From positions 1-64,000 of the forward strand of contig JACCGJ010013881.1 in the NCBI GenBank assembly GCA_013407085.1: a stretch of 64,000 nucleotides of DNA, read 5' to 3'. The translations under genes were made by a program, and so were the position numbers. Numbering within the stretch: the stretch's first letter is position 1; each line of letters begins with the position of its first letter. This stretch comes from Atriophallophorus winterbourni (Eukaryota; Platyhelminthes; Trematoda; Plagiorchiida; Microphallidae). The notes under the pieces were generated by a model. That model saw nothing but the letters and a program-made list of their open reading frames with translations. It searched no databases and was not told the DNA's origin. Positions 21,870 through 34,429 of this stretch are shown in pieces.

Positions 21870-22940
21870 AGTGATCACACATGTGCATATTTCAAGGGAT
21901 TTATAATTAATGAGTTTCCAAAACATAAAAAATGAGTTCTTTAACACACGGTGTAAAGACTAGTGAGCATCCAGTGATCGGCGTCTGCCAAAACTGAATC
22001 AGATGTGAAGACCTAGTGTTAGGATAAGATCGATTTGACGAAAACGCCAAATGTTGTTCGGTGCTTCACGTCTGGTCGTAAAGTTACCGCATACTTGAAT
22101 TTCCTAGTCTTGGTCAGAGTTACGGTGGACAGTAGCACATGTTCCAAAGTACTGGATTACAATTCTGACGGTCGGGTTTTCAACTTTTAACCGAGACACA
22201 GGCTTTGCACTTATGACTAGCTCAAATAAGAGCGAAACACGAGTCATTTGCCTACATTAGGCACCGTCGTGGTCAAACTTGTGAATATTCCAAACGCAAT
22301 TGTTACCAATAATTTGTCAAAAAAATGAAGAACGTGATCTCCAACACACCCGAAAACCAACAGTGGCAAAAATATTATTCATGTTTGCTAAAACTGTATC
22401 GAATAGGATGACGCAACATGTAGATTATATTTGTTTTGTAAACAAAATAGATGTTGTGAGCAATTCCAAGACTGGTCGAGCTGACAAAATTATCTATATG
22501 TGTCTGTCTCGATGAGTAAATTCATGTTGACTGGATAGCGATCGGTTAAACGGTGGACAGTAGGTCAGGTCCCATCGAATGCGACAAAGATAGCGATGGT
22601 GACCAAACTTGTGTATAGTTCAAATGACGCATATTCGATGATTTGCCAAAACTTGAAAAACGAGTTCATCGCATGAACGACACGATATAAGGATAAGAAC
22701 GGTTGGGCGACGACAACAGATTTTGCAGGCTCCTTCACTCATGGTCATGCAGAAACTGCTACTGTAATGCCCAAGTCTAGAGCAAGATTTAATAACGCCT
22801 AATTGCGATCGGAGTAACGGTGGACAGTATCACATGTCCTAATTCATATGACTAAAATTATGAGGATCTTGGTAACATTTTTCAAACGAAGCACAGGATA
22901 CACACTGTTGATTATATTCAAAAAAGCAAAACTGAAGTTC
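21870..22940. other. Duplicated spacer, non-coding, copy A
   Basis: The partners are 30708-31780 and 61808-62880. It contains internal echoes (GGTGGACAGTA-x-CACATGT at about 22124 and 22827; CGGTTAAACGGTGGACAGTA at about 22543), which suggests old short-repeat content. No protein domain or RNA gene is recognised. Confidence 0.5.
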
Positions 22941-22950
22941 GGTGTTTCCA

Positions 22951-23136
22951 TTATGGAAAATAGCGTTCAAACGTGTGGATACTTAAAAAAAAGTGGAATT
23001 GAATAGTTTTATGAGTGGAACTTATTAAATAACGTCCGGCGAAGATAGAATAGAACGCACAACACAATAACAATTTAATCTCAGGATATATGATTGTTTT
23101 CGTTTGCAGGCAAAATAGAACCTCCATAAAACACAT
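22951..23136 (-). pseudogene. Relict signal-peptide exon, copy A (left palindrome arm)
   Basis: On the minus strand the frame starts MCFMEVLFCLQTKTII. This corresponds to the plus-strand exon at 33654 (WFSLVLLCLQTRTII), with matching flanking DNA (CACATTCCAAT, GGTAGGTT). After the hydrophobic stretch the similarity fades and no splice donor matches. Identical copies lie at 31789-31974 and a near-identical one at about 62980-63115. It is probably a decayed first exon of an Ig-type or secreted gene family member. Confidence 0.35.
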
Positions 23137-23374
23137 TGAAGCACATATTTGATAAATATAGGCACAAAGTTTAACCTACCAAGTTTGAATGGCCAACACA
23201 AAATAAGCCGTACCACTTGCATTGGAATGTGTTTTGAAGTAATGAACACACGTTCTAATCAATAATTGCTGATTGTAATAAATGCATGAAAAAAAATCTA
23301 AAAACAAAAGTATACCATTTTAACCATCACACAGCTATTTCAAGTATCGGTGAATCTGATCTTACTGTCCGCAG

Positions 23375-24577
23375 GTGATGACGGCAAACAGCCAGAAACC
23401 ATTTGTGATGTGAGGTTGGGGATGTGAACACGAAACTATATTTGTGGATTATAATCACCGTGATTGCCTAACGAGGAATCACTTGTGATTCTGTATTTGA
23501 ACATATTGGTTCTGTGTAACAACAAATATACATTTGTTTACAACAATACGGCTGTTTCTAGGATAGGTGAATACGATTGACTATATGCATGTGATGACGG
23601 CGAACAGCCAGAAATCAGTTTTGTTGTGTAATGGTGCGGATGTCAGCAACGAAATATATTGAAGACATTATTTTGTTTTCAATCCGGATAAATTTAATTT
23701 ATCTAGAAAGACTGAGCGATTTTAATTTTAATTTACATAGTCTTGAGAGCAGGAAAAATGTTTTATGCAAAATCTAGATCACAGAAACGGTCTGTTCAAT
23801 AACTAAATCTACTGAGCTTGTTTATGATCATGATTAAATGATGTTTACTTGATGGCGATCTGGATAAATTATTGTATGCCGGTCCATCACATTCAGAGAC
23901 ATTTCCCGGCGGTTAGTAAAATGACAGTTGTTTTGCATCGTGTGATTTTAATATTTACCTTTACACTTCTGGTATACGAATCACATAATTATTGAGTAGT
24001 TGCTGCTGATTTACGTATAACATCAATTTGGGTGTTTTTGGCATGATTAATTAATACCTGAGTCAATGTGTCAACGTGAGCAATTGGCTGGTAAATGGCT
24101 GTGTATGTGATGGAACATCATAGAATGTGTATCCCATCAGCTTCCGGGAAACATCATTCAATCAAGATGATAATCAAACTCGGTAGATTCAGTTATTCAG
24201 AAGACTGTTTCTGTGAGCTAATTTTGCATTCATATTCGTTTCTCTTCTCCAGACTATGTAAATTCAAATTCAAATCGCTCAGTCCTTCTAGATAATTTGA
24301 ATATCTCCGGGTTCAAAACAAAAAAATTCTTCCAGATATTTCGGTGCAGACATCCCCGTTCCTTAATCACCACTATGGGTTTCAGGTTGTTTACCGTCAT
24401 CACATGCATACAATTAGATCCGATTCACTGAATGTAAACACGTATGCCATTATTAAATAGAATTGTTACACAGAAGCAATATGTTCAAATACAGAATCAC
24501 AAGTGATTCCTCGTTAGGCACTCATGGCGATTATAATCCACCAATATAGTTTCGTGTTCAAATCCCCAACCTATACA
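23375..24577. repeat. Long imperfect palindrome with hammerhead repeats, copy A (truncated right arm)
   Basis: The left half (from 23375) and the reverse complement of the right half (up to 24577) align along most of their length, with centre near 23980. Each arm starts with two hammerhead-repeat units (GTGATGACGGCAAACAGCC at 23375 and a related core at 23591). The arms then share CTAGAAAGACTGAGCGATTT, TCTGTTCAATAACT and CCATCACAT-type blocks. The right arm is cut off by the tandem-duplication junction. The full version is at 31925-33715. Confidence 0.6.
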
Positions 24578-26464
24578 CTTATTCGAGAGGATAAGGAAGC
24601 TCACCAATTGATGCTGCTCTCGAAAATGGAACGCAACCCTTAGTTATTATACAAAATCATGAACGCGAAAGCGAAAGTCAAACCAGGTATTTTTCCCATC
24701 CAGAATGGTGAAAAACTTACTGAAACAGCGTTGGAACCCGCGAATGCTCTAGCAATTTACTACTCTAAAGTGGTCGTGCCAAAGGTTTTAGTGGAACGTT
24801 TTGAGTATTCAATCGAAACAGGAATCGAAACATTGTGCGATATTTCGATAAATCCAATGATTGTTGCAAGTCATTTACTCAAACTAAATGTAAGAAAATC
24901 CCCAGGAGCGGATGGCATCACACCGGATGTGCTCAGGTTCTGTCACCGTCAGCTTTGTGAACTGCTCTCCAGCCTGTTTAACTATTCGTTGCTTAATGGA
25001 GTTGTACCGAAAGATTGGAAGTCCGGCGTGATAACACCCATCTTCAAAGGCGGTTGCCGATCTGACGTTGGAAATTATCGTCCCGTCACACTTTTACCTG
25101 TAATTGCTAAACTCATGGAACGTATAATCTAGAAAAGAATGGTTGCACACTTTGAATCGCAGAATCTGTTTTCGCCAGCGCAGCATGGATTTCGATCTCG
25201 CTCATGTCTAACGAATATTCTCATAGCGTTAGACGACTGGACAAAGGATTTGGATAGAAGTTCTTGCATCCACGTCTGTAACCTAGACATTTCGAAAGCT
25301 TTTGACAGAGTCAATCATCATTTGCTTCTTCAAAAACTGATGCGTTTAGGAATATGTGATCCACTCCTCTCATGGTTGTGCGACTATCTCTCAGATCGCG
25401 ACGCCCAAGTTAAAGTTAACGGAGCGCTATCGCCAAAGTTCAAAACCACCAGTGGTGTCCCACAAGGATCTGTGCTAGGCCTCTTTCTGTTGTACATATA
25501 TGATTTACCTTCCCCTCATATCGTCCAAATTGTCCTGTTCGCGGATGACATGAAGATTTGTACGTCAATAAGTTCTGCAGAGGATTGTGAGAAACTGCAA
25601 ATGGATTTGGACAGCGTGTCGAATTGGGCGGTTATGTATGACATGTCATTCAACATACAGAAATGTAAGATGCTCCACCTTGGCAAGAATGTTCCTTGGA
25701 CATATCGATTAGGAACTGAAAACCTAGCATGGAGCTCGTTGGGAAAAGATCTTGGAGTGTGGATTAGCGGTAACCTGAAGAGCACAGCGCACTGCCAGAA
25801 CATATATCGACGGGCAAACAGATAATTGGGTATCTTTCGAAGAATATTTGGAAGATTCTCTCTGGTAACCTTACCAAGGATAATGAATGTCTACCTTCGC
25901 CCTACGATGGAGTATGCGGTAGAGGTCTCGGCTCCTTGGCCGCGAAAAGACATTGCTCTCTTCGATAAAATCTACCATAGAGCAACAGAGTTAGTTATTG
26001 GTCTTCACAGTGTGCCGTACACCGAAAGATAGCAACGTTTGGGTCTATGCGACTTTACCCAAAGGAGGATACGACGCGATATTATTCTGACATATACAAT
26101 TGTGTCTACTGAAGGACATCCACTAAAACACTTGCTCGATGTGTGTGATAGGAAAGTGACACGCGGACATACCTTATCCCTTTACGTTCCAAATTCCCGT
26201 ATTGATTGTGGGCGACATTTTTCGCCGTACAAACTATATTTCTTTAGAATTCCCTACCCCAACATGCGGTGAACTCTCCTTGCCTGGCGGCGTTTAAAGC
26301 GAAATTGGACTTACTTATGCAAAAGAATAACATTCGTGAGCCTTACATTTGATATTCACTATTGCTTTTATACAATTGTATTTTTCACGTTTTTATTCAT
26401 ACCGTAATCCTGTGGTGTTGTAAAGTATTTACTTTTTTAACCATAAATCCTTGAATCCTTGAAT
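24578..26464 (+). mobile_element. CR1-like retrotransposon 3' part, copy B
   Basis: This is the CR1 from the middle of ORF2 to its TCCTTGAA tail. The frames 24659-25132 and 25139-25825 carry NYRPVTLLPV, HGFRSRSC, NLDISKAFDRVNHHLL, SGVPQGSVLG and VLFADDMKI. Own defects: stops near 24643 and 25130, loss of codons in the HRSC and LLLF regions, and Y-to-N before the first catalytic Asp. Shared with copy A: the stops after RRANR and TER. Confidence 0.85.
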
Positions 26465-27681
26465 AACCTGGCGCGTACAGCGGAACGATAGTAATATTGC
26501 TAAGATTCACCATCAGGCGGACCTGTGCAATAATTGTGTTCACAGGCGAACATGATATGCGTGCTTCCTCGGTACAATCATCTAGAGAAATCGATACTCA
26601 GTGCTGAACAGATCCTTCCATGTCGCTATAAAGAAGCAAGTATGTACGATCGACTACGGCTACCTAATCCGGTTTGGATCCGTGTTCATGTAGGCAAACC
26701 TCGTGAGATAAGCAATATTTGCCCGGTAGTGCAATAGGGAGCGCATCATGATGGCTTGAATGCCGATATACATAGGTGAACCTGCGTTTATTTATCGCAA
26801 AGGAGAATGTTTTCCTATATTTATAGCTCCAGCTTGCTCACGTTTCACCTTGCCGATTGGAAAAAAATGACGCGTGGCGTCTAGTTGACGATGTTGTAGT
26901 TAGCCGAAATATATATTGAGAAGTTTCAATGAGATTTCTTGGAATAGTACAAAAGCGATATCCACGGCTACAGCAGGATTTTGTTCGAGTACACATCTCT
27001 ATCCTGTACACAAACAAGTGAGACCTACTAAGCAGCATGCGTTCGAAAGACAGAGAGCAATAGAAAACAGTCAAGATATTTGTCTACGGGACGTCTCTCC
27101 AATTTTTCCTTCTGTTTGTTTGAAAGACTTCTAGGCAACCGGGTGACCCACAACGTAGCGGTTTTTCGTTGTCAAGGATTTACTTCCCATAGTTCGATGC
27201 TAGTCGCTGACGAGCCCCACATACCCGGGAAAAGCTGCTTTTACGGTCACCCAAATTCTCATTTTCTCATGTCTGAAACAGCAGTACCCCGTTGCTCGAG
27301 GATGCTTTTGTGCTAGTCAGACTATGGACTGGGATTTCACAGGCTATTTGAGAAGCACGCGTGAGATTACTATAATGATTAATTCAGTTCCAACTTCTGC
27401 ACGGACGTTTCTATTAAACAAATCGGTGTTCGCCTATACTAAACTGATGTCTCTATCTCATACCCAACTTTTCGGGCAGAAAAAGCTAATCGAACGCGCA
27501 ACTACAGAAAAAGATTCATGAACGGTAGATTGGGATCGGTCTAAAAGTGGACAGTATATCAGGTCGTAAGGCGTGTGAAACAAAAGAGATGTTCGTGATT
27601 TCCACTCCAATACGAAGCCGATGATATACATTGATGAAAAGCTTAAAAAATTGTGACACTCATGTCCATTGCTTCTATTAT
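26465..27681. other. Duplicated spacer, non-coding, copy B
   Basis: Near-identical to 17628-18844. The only differences I noticed are scattered single-base changes. No recognisable gene. Confidence 0.6.
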
Positions 27682-28198
27682 GGATAATCACTTACTCACT
27701 CACTCAGTCCTCTCCGTGCCGGGGGGCACATGAGTCGAAGATAACTTCACGCCAGTGGTTCCGGTATGCCGCTGCTTTTGTTGCCGTCTGCACCGTGTAT
27801 CCTTGTGCATGTAGTTCGCGTTGCAACGTTTTGCGCCAAGTTTCCTTTGGCCGTCCCGTTTTTCGTTTACTTGCGGACGTCAGTGAATGGCTATCTTCGT
27901 ATGCGAACTGGAATCCATCCTGCAGACATGATTGAACCATCTCCACCGTCGTCTTTTGACTACGGTAGATACCACCTCCAGACTAGTTTTTCGCAGGAGC
28001 TCTTCATTCGAAATGGTGTGTGAGCAAACATTCCGTAGAATCCTTCTCAAGCACTTAGTTTGAAACACATTCATTCTGCGCTTAATGGCAGCGGTCGTCT
28101 TCCAGCATTCCGATGCATACAGCAACACAAAAGAACGTTGCTCTTGAAGTGTCTGAACTTCGTGTTAATGCTGAGAGCGGATGATTTTCAAATGGAAT

Positions 28199-29368
28199 TC
28201 AGCATGCAGAATGCTTGGTTCGCCTCCCGATCCTTCTCCTGACCTCATCTTCACAGTCACCATTTACAGTCAGTTTGCTCCCAAGGTAGACTGTTTCTGT
28301 AACCTCACTGAGCTGTTGATCGTCCACGAACACCGGTAGTTGCTCCGGAACATTCTTCCGCATTACCTCTGATTTGCAAGCGTTAATTTCTAAACCCACC
28401 GTCTTGCCAATTTCGGGTAGTCGATCGCTCTTGCTCTGGATGTCACTGATCTTACACGCCAAGAGGGCAACAACATCCGCATAGTCAAGGTCTTCTAGCG
28501 GTCCCGCTAGGGTCAATGGAATGCTTGCTGTCCTGCCATTGGTCACCTGTCTTAAAATCCAGTCTATTTTTAGGGAGAAGAGTATCGGTGAGAGGATACA
28601 TGCTTGCCTCACTCCCGTACGAACCTCAAACTTCTCAGTAAGCATTCCATTGTGAGCGACTTGGCATTCAAACTTCTCATAAAACACTTTTATGAGATTT
28701 ACTATTTTTGATGGTATACCATAATGACGGAGGATTTTGCATATAACTGGTCGGTGAACGCTATCGAAGGCCTTCTGGAAGTCGATGTAGGCCACACATA
28801 GCTCTGCATTCCATTCGTGTGTTTTTTCCAGGATCTGACGGAGGACAAAAATTTGGTCTATGCAAAATTTTCCTTTCCTGAACCCGGCTTGCTCTTGTCG
28901 TAAAATGGATTCAACTGCATTGAAGACACGTCGGAGAATGATGCGGCAGAATACTTTGCTCGTGACTGATAGATGCGTAATACCTCGCCAATTGGTGCAG
29001 TACCTCAAGTCACCTTTCTTCGGAAGTTTGATTATAGTACCCGAACGCCAGGCGTTCGGTATCTGCTCAGTATCCCAGATGTTCTGGAATAGTTCTCGCA
29101 AAACTTTCAGCGTCTCTCCGGTTTCCGTCTTGAGCAGTTCGGCATACACTCCATCGTCACCTGTTTCTCCATTTTTCAAGCTCTTGATAGCAAATTGCAC
29201 CTCTTGGAGGCTGATGGGGTCTATGTTGTCGTCGAGATCTGTAGCTGCCTCAGGTATATCGACGTTGGTTTGAGGCGGTGAGCGGTTTAGAATAAGCTCA
29301 AAATGTTCTCGCCATCTGGCTAACTCTTCTTTCGCAGCAGTTATTACTTCTCCACCATGAGTCCTCAC
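28199..29368 (-). pseudogene. RTE reverse transcriptase, copy B, 389 codons open
   Basis: One open frame covers LKNGETGDDGVYAELL, PNAWRSGTIIKLPKKGDL, NWRGITHL, AGFRKGKFCIDQIF, AYIDFQKAFDSVHR, GVRQACILSPILF and DYADVVALLACK, followed by the start of the connection domain. It looks intact except for YADV in place of YADD. Loss of the second catalytic aspartate should block reverse transcription, so the open frame is best explained by recent duplication rather than activity. A frameshift near 28199 cuts off the C-terminal part (27704-28128). Confidence 0.8.
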
Positions 29369-29744
29369 TTGCTGATTGCTTGCCTGACTATGATTGCAGA
29401 GCTTTCGAATAATCCTTCCTCGCTCATTTTTTAACCTCTTTATCTTTCATTCTATACTCTTCAGTAATGGCATTCCTTTCATTATACAGTTTCTTGCTCA
29501 CCATGCGTTTCGTTACATCTTTTCTCTCTTCTATGAGTTTCCAGGTTTTCGCCGAGATCCACGAGGCTTTGCCCCTCTCTCTTTACCCGAGGACTTTTTC
29601 TCCGACGGCCTTTAGTGTGCGGTTGAAAACATCAATCGTCATTGAATCCTTGGGCCGGGCGCTGAATTTCTCTTTCAGAATGTTGCTAAAAGCTTTTCTC
29701 GTTGCGTCATCGCTCAGTTTATTCACATTCAACCGTGGGCTGCG

Positions 29745-30378
29745 CTAAATTCCGATATTCACCCTTCTCAGTTTCAAACAAATCTTTACAACAACCAGGA
29801 AATGGTCGCTACCAATATCGGCACCACGCATGACCCTCACATCTTGTAACGAGCGCCTCCATTTACCATTTATCATCATGTGATCAATTTGATTTTCTGT
29901 TCTGCCGTCCGGAGGAGACCAGATTATTTTATGGATGTTTTTGTGGGGGAATAGGGTGCCTCCAACGATAAGATCGTTCTCTTCGCAGAAGTCAAGTAGC
30001 CTCACCCAATTATCATTCTGTTGACCAACACCATGCACTCCCATGGTACGCTTCATGCCTGTATTTACAGTTCCGGTTCTACCGTTAAAATCTCCCATTA
30101 CCACCAGTAGGTCGTGCTTTGGGATGGCCCTCAAGACTGATTGCATGGCTTCGTAAAACCTATCTTTCTCCTCTTGGGCTGCATCTCCTGTTGGAGCGTA
30201 CGCTTTTACAATCGAGAGATTTCAAAAGCTCGAGTTTAGTCTGGCAGATAGGAGTCGCTCGTTTACACACTACCATTGCATGATAGTATCTTGCCTTTCT
30301 GACCAAATAATAGTCTCACCGCTATCTAGCTTTCGCTGTCCAGAGCCGGTCCATCTTAACTCGGACATTCCAAGTATA
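29745..30378 (-). pseudogene. RTE AP-endonuclease, copy B
   Basis: Same motif set as copy A (SELRWTGSGQRK, GDFNGRTGT, IDHMMI, SDHFLVV) with the same stop after TIMQW and the same stop before the RT. The catalytic residues are present, but no continuous protein can be made. Confidence 0.8.
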
Positions 30379-30707
30379 CTCAGATCATACATGTTGAGCT
30401 CATGTATAGCTTGAGCCAGCTTGCCAGCTTAATACAGCGTTCGAACGTTCCAGCAACCAAGTCAAATCGTTCTTTTAGGCGCAAGGAGATCGGCCATCGG
30501 GCTGGAAATTCCTTTCGGCTTTCATATCCATCCATCATTAAACCTATTTTAAGATTCGCGTCACTCCTGTAGCCATTGATTAGTAGAATTTTCGGATCTG
30601 TTGTCATCGTTTCCGTAGCAATGTAGCTTTTACGGGATAGGGATGCTGGCCCTAAGTCCAACCATCCTCCTTTCTCAGGCGGGCTTGGACCGTCCATGAC
30701 GGATAAT

Positions 30708-31780
30708 AGTGATCACACATGTGCATATTTCAAGGGATTTATAATTAATGAGTTTCCAAAACATAAAAAATGAGTTCTTTAACACACGGTGTAAAGACTA
30801 GTGAGCATCCAGTGATCGGCGTCTGCCAAAACTGAATCAGATGTGAAGACCTAGTGTTAGGATAAGATCGATTTGACGAAAACGCCAAATGTTGTTCGGT
30901 GCTTCACGTCTGGTCGTAAAGTTACCGCATACTTGAATTTCCTAGTCTTGGTCAGAGTTACGGTGGACAGTAGCACATGTTCCAAAGTACTGGATTACAA
31001 TTCTGACGGTCGGGTTTTCAACTTTTAACCGAGACACAGGCTTTGCACTTATGACTAGCTCAAATAAGAGCGAAACACGAGTCATTTGCCTACATTAGGC
31101 ACCGTCGTGGTCAAACTTGTGAATATTCCAAACGCAATTGTTACCAATAATTTGTCAAAAAAATGAAGAACGTGATCTCCAACACACCCGAAAACCAACA
31201 GTGGCAAAAATATTATTCATGTTTGCTAAAACTGTATCGAATAGGATGACGCAACATGTAGATTATATTTGTTTTGTAAACAAAATAGATGTTGTGAGCA
31301 ATTCCAAGACTGGTCGAGCTGACAAAATTATCTATATGTGTCTGTCTCGATGAGTAAATTCATGTTGACTGGATAGCGATCGGTTAAACGGTGGACAGTA
31401 GGTCAGGTCCCATCGAATGCGACAAAGATAGCGATGGTGACCAAACTTGTGTATAGTTCAAATGACGCATATTCGATGATTTGCCAAAACTTGAAAAACG
31501 AGTTCATCGCATGAACGACACGATATAAGGATAAGAACGGTTGGGCGACGACAACAGATTTTGCAGGCTCCTTCACTCATGGTCATGCAGAAACTGCTAC
31601 TGTAATGCCCAAGTCTAGAGCAAGATTTAATAACGCCTAATTGCGATCGGAGTAACGGTGGACAGTATCACATGTCCTAATTCATATGACTAAAATTATG
31701 AGGATCTTGGTAACATTTTTCAAACGAAGCACAGGATACACACTGTTGATTATATTCAAAAAAGCAAAACTGAAGTTCGG
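30708..31780. other. Duplicated spacer, non-coding, copy B
   Basis: Near-identical to 21870-22940. No recognisable gene or RNA. Confidence 0.5.
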
Positions 31781-31788
31781 TGTTTCCA

Positions 31789-31974
31789 TTATGGAAAATA
31801 GCGTTCAAACGTGTGGATACTTAAAAAAAAGTGGAATTGAATAGTTTTATGAGTGGAACTTATTAAATAACGTCCGGCGAAGATAGAATAGAACGCACAA
31901 CACAATAACAATTTAATCTCAGGATATATGATTGTTTTCGTTTGCAGGCAAAATAGAACCTCCATAAAACACAT
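31789..31974 (-). pseudogene. Relict signal-peptide exon, copy B (left palindrome arm)
   Basis: Identical in content to 22951-23136 (MCFMEVLFCLQTKTII on the minus strand). Here the opposite arm of the palindrome, 1.7 kb away on the plus strand, carries the better-preserved counterpart at 33654. Confidence 0.35.
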
Positions 31975-33715
31975 TGAAGCACATATTTGATAAATATAGG
32001 CACAAAGTTTAACCTACCAAGTTTGAATGGCCAACACAAAATAAGCCGTACCACTTGCATTGGAATGTGTTTTGAAGTAATGAACACACGTTCTAATCAA
32101 TAATTGCTGATTGTAATAAATGCATGAAAAAAATCTAAAAATAAAAGTATACCATTTTAACCATCACACAGCTATTTTAAGTATCGGTGAATCTGATCTT
32201 ACTGTCCGCAGGTGATGACGGCAAACAGCCAGAAACCAGCCAGAAACTATATTGGTGGATTATAATCGCCTTGATCGCCTAACGATAAATCACTTGTGAT
32301 TGTGTATTTGAACATATTGGTTCTGTGTAACAACAAATATACATTTGTTTACAACAATACGGCTGTTTCTAGGATAGGTGAATACGATTGACTATATGCA
32401 TGTGATGACGACAAACAGTCAGAAATCGGTTTTGTTTTGTAATGGTGCGGATGTCAGCAACGAAATATATTGAAGACATTATTTTGTTTTCAATCGGGAT
32501 AAATTTAATTTATCTAGAATGACTGAGCGATTTTAATTTTAATTTACATAGTCTTAAGAGCAGAAACATATTTTATGCAAAATCTAGATCACAGAAACGG
32601 TCTGTTCAATAACTGAATCTACAGAGCTTGTTTATGATCATGATTAAATGATGTTTACTTGATGGCGATCAGGATAAATCAATGTATGCCGGTCCATCAC
32701 ATTCAGAGACATTTCCCGGCGGTTAGTAAAATGACAGTCGTTTTGCATCGTGTAATTTTAATATTTACCTTTACACTTCTGGTATACGAATCACATAATC
32801 ATTGAGTAGTTGCTGCTGGTTTATCGCATAACATCAATTTGGGTGTTTTTGGCATGATTAATTAATACCTGAGTCAATGTGTCAACGTGAGCAATTGGCT
32901 GGTAAATGGCTGTGTATGTGATGGAACATTATAGAATTTGTATCCGATCAGCTTCCGGGAAACATCATTTAATCAAGATGATAATAAAACTCGGTAGATT
33001 CAGTTATTCAGAAGACTGTTTCTGTGATCTAATTTTGCATTAACATTCGTTCCTGGTCTCAAGACTATGTAAATTAAAATTCAAATCGCTCAGTCCTTCT
33101 AGATAATTTGAATATCTACGGGTATAAAACAAAAAAATTTCTTCCGAATATTTCGTAGCTGACATTCCCGTTCTTTAATCACCACTATCGATTTCAGGTT
33201 GTTTGCTGTCATCAGCTGCATACAGTTAGATCCGATTCACCGAATGTTAACATGTATGCCACTGTTAAATACAATTGTTACACAGAACCAACATGTTCAA
33301 ATATAAAACTTACAAGTGATTCCTCGTTAGGCAATCACGGTGATTATAATCCACCAATATAGTTTCGTGTTCACATCCCCAACCTCACATCACAAATGGT
33401 TTCCGGCTGTTTGCCGTCATCACCTGCGGACAGTAAGATCAGATTCACTGATCCTAAAAATAGCTTTATGATTGGTAAAAATTTACACTCTCTATTTTTT
33501 ATTTTCTTGTTTCATGCATTCATCACAATCATCAATTATTGATTGGAACGTGTGAGTTTTTTCTGAAAAACACATTCCAATCCAGGCGATACGGCATATA
33601 TTCTGTTGACATTTTATATATGGTAGGTTGAACTTGAAGAATTACTTTTCAAAATGGTTTTTTCAATGTGGTTCAGCCTGGTTCTACTTTGCCTGCAAAC
33701 GAGAACAATCATCGC
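31925..33715. repeat. Full 1.8-kb imperfect palindrome
   Basis: ATGATTGTTTTCGTTTGCAGGC at 31928 is mirrored by GCCTGCAAACGAGAACAATC at 33691, so the centre is near 32820. Moving inward, both arms carry a signal-peptide exon, CACATTCCAAT, the CTTACTGTCCGCAGGTGATGACGG hammerhead-repeat start, a second repeat unit, and CTAGAA-x-GACTGAGCGATTT. Arm identity is imperfect, so this is an old inverted duplication rather than an assembly artefact. Confidence 0.65.
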
Positions 33716-33741
33716 CTTCGATATTACGGTCGTTCATTCAA
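33654..33741 (+). other. Candidate signal-peptide exon (right palindrome arm)
   Basis: ATG at 33654 opens MVFSMWFSLVLLCLQTRTII then AFDITVVHSS, a plausible secretory signal with a cleavage site after the hydrophobic core. It is followed by a donor-like GTAAGA at 33742. The exon would end in phase 1. It cannot be joined in frame to the acceptor at about 34851 of the Ig gene, so it is either a first exon of a lost or distant gene or a relict. Decayed homologues lie inverted at 22951, 31789 and about 62980. Confidence 0.35.
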
Positions 33742-33744
33742 GTA

Positions 33745-34380
33745 AGATAGTAATTTATATTTTGTTTTACCCAAGACAACGTTACTTTCAAACGCTGAAT
33801 TCTCACATGAATCGAGCTTCTGATATGATTGTGTATTGTGTTTATTTATTCTCATTTCTGATAAATGAGAACGGATTTCCTGAAAACCAAGTGTAGCAAA
33901 ACTGCAACCTGACTGAAATGAGCGATTTATTTTAGTTAAACAATAGATAAATATTCATAATGTTTTGGCTGAAATATGTCATTTGGAAAGTCTAAGGTTT
34001 AGTCATGTGAAACTATCGGGAACATTGAATCATAATATGTCCGAAAAGCTCATTTGATTTGGATAAATTGGTAGCTTTCATCAACAACAAATATAAATAG
34101 TTTTGTCGACTAGCATAACTAAAATTATCTATTTTTTGAGAGTTCAAGCTCTTGTTCACAGTTGAACCTGTAAACGTTCAGCGATATAGCCTTTTCTTCA
34201 CACACGATATCCATGATGCTTAACCATTGATCAGATCATTTTTTCTACATCTTTACACAAACTACAATGTCGATATTTATATAAAACTGTCTTCAATTTC
34301 ACAGTTATAAAGGATTATTAATAACGTGATTCATTCCCTTCAAATTATTAACTCACGTTCACGTCCTATTATGTGTCATT
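33745..34380. other. No recognisable feature
   Basis: AT-rich upstream region of the Ig gene. No clear TATA/CCAAT cluster and no repeat partner recognised. Confidence 0.45.
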
Positions 34381-34429
34381 ATTTGTTACACGAGTTGCTA
34401 TTAGTGCAACTCAAATCATGTGACCGAAG

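Larger units (their letters stand above)
15737..24577. repeat. Tandem segmental duplication, unit A (8.84 kb)
   Basis: Unit A is repeated head to tail as unit B with an offset of 8837-8841 bases and very high identity up to about 23260, then roughly 95%. Contents: CR1 3' part, 1.2-kb spacer, RTE on the minus strand, 1.1-kb spacer, and the left arm plus most of the right arm of a palindrome. The junction at 24577/24578 joins the palindrome's right arm (CCAACCTATACA) to CR1 sequence CTTATTCGAGAGG without long homology. Confidence 0.9.
27689..30700 (-). mobile_element. RTE-clade retrotransposon, copy B, complete ends
   Basis: Same element and same GGATAAT flanks (27682-27688, 30701-30707) as copy A, because it was duplicated rather than newly inserted. 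It has the longest uninterrupted RT in the window. It shares with A the roughly 75-base internal deletion near 29395 and the stop before the RT. Confidence 0.85.
24578..33400. repeat. Tandem segmental duplication, unit B
   Basis: Second copy of the 8.84-kb unit. It begins inside CR1 ORF2 and runs without a break into the single-copy region upstream of the Ig gene. This suggests unit B retains the ancestral right border and that the duplication joined this border region to the CR1. Differences from A are mostly single bases, plus a 35-bp loss near 32240. Confidence 0.9.

Noticed and set aside
28199..29368. 389-codon RTE frame as an active retrotransposon.
   Set aside because: The catalytic YADD is YADV, the endonuclease is separated by stops, and the C-terminal part is in another frame.
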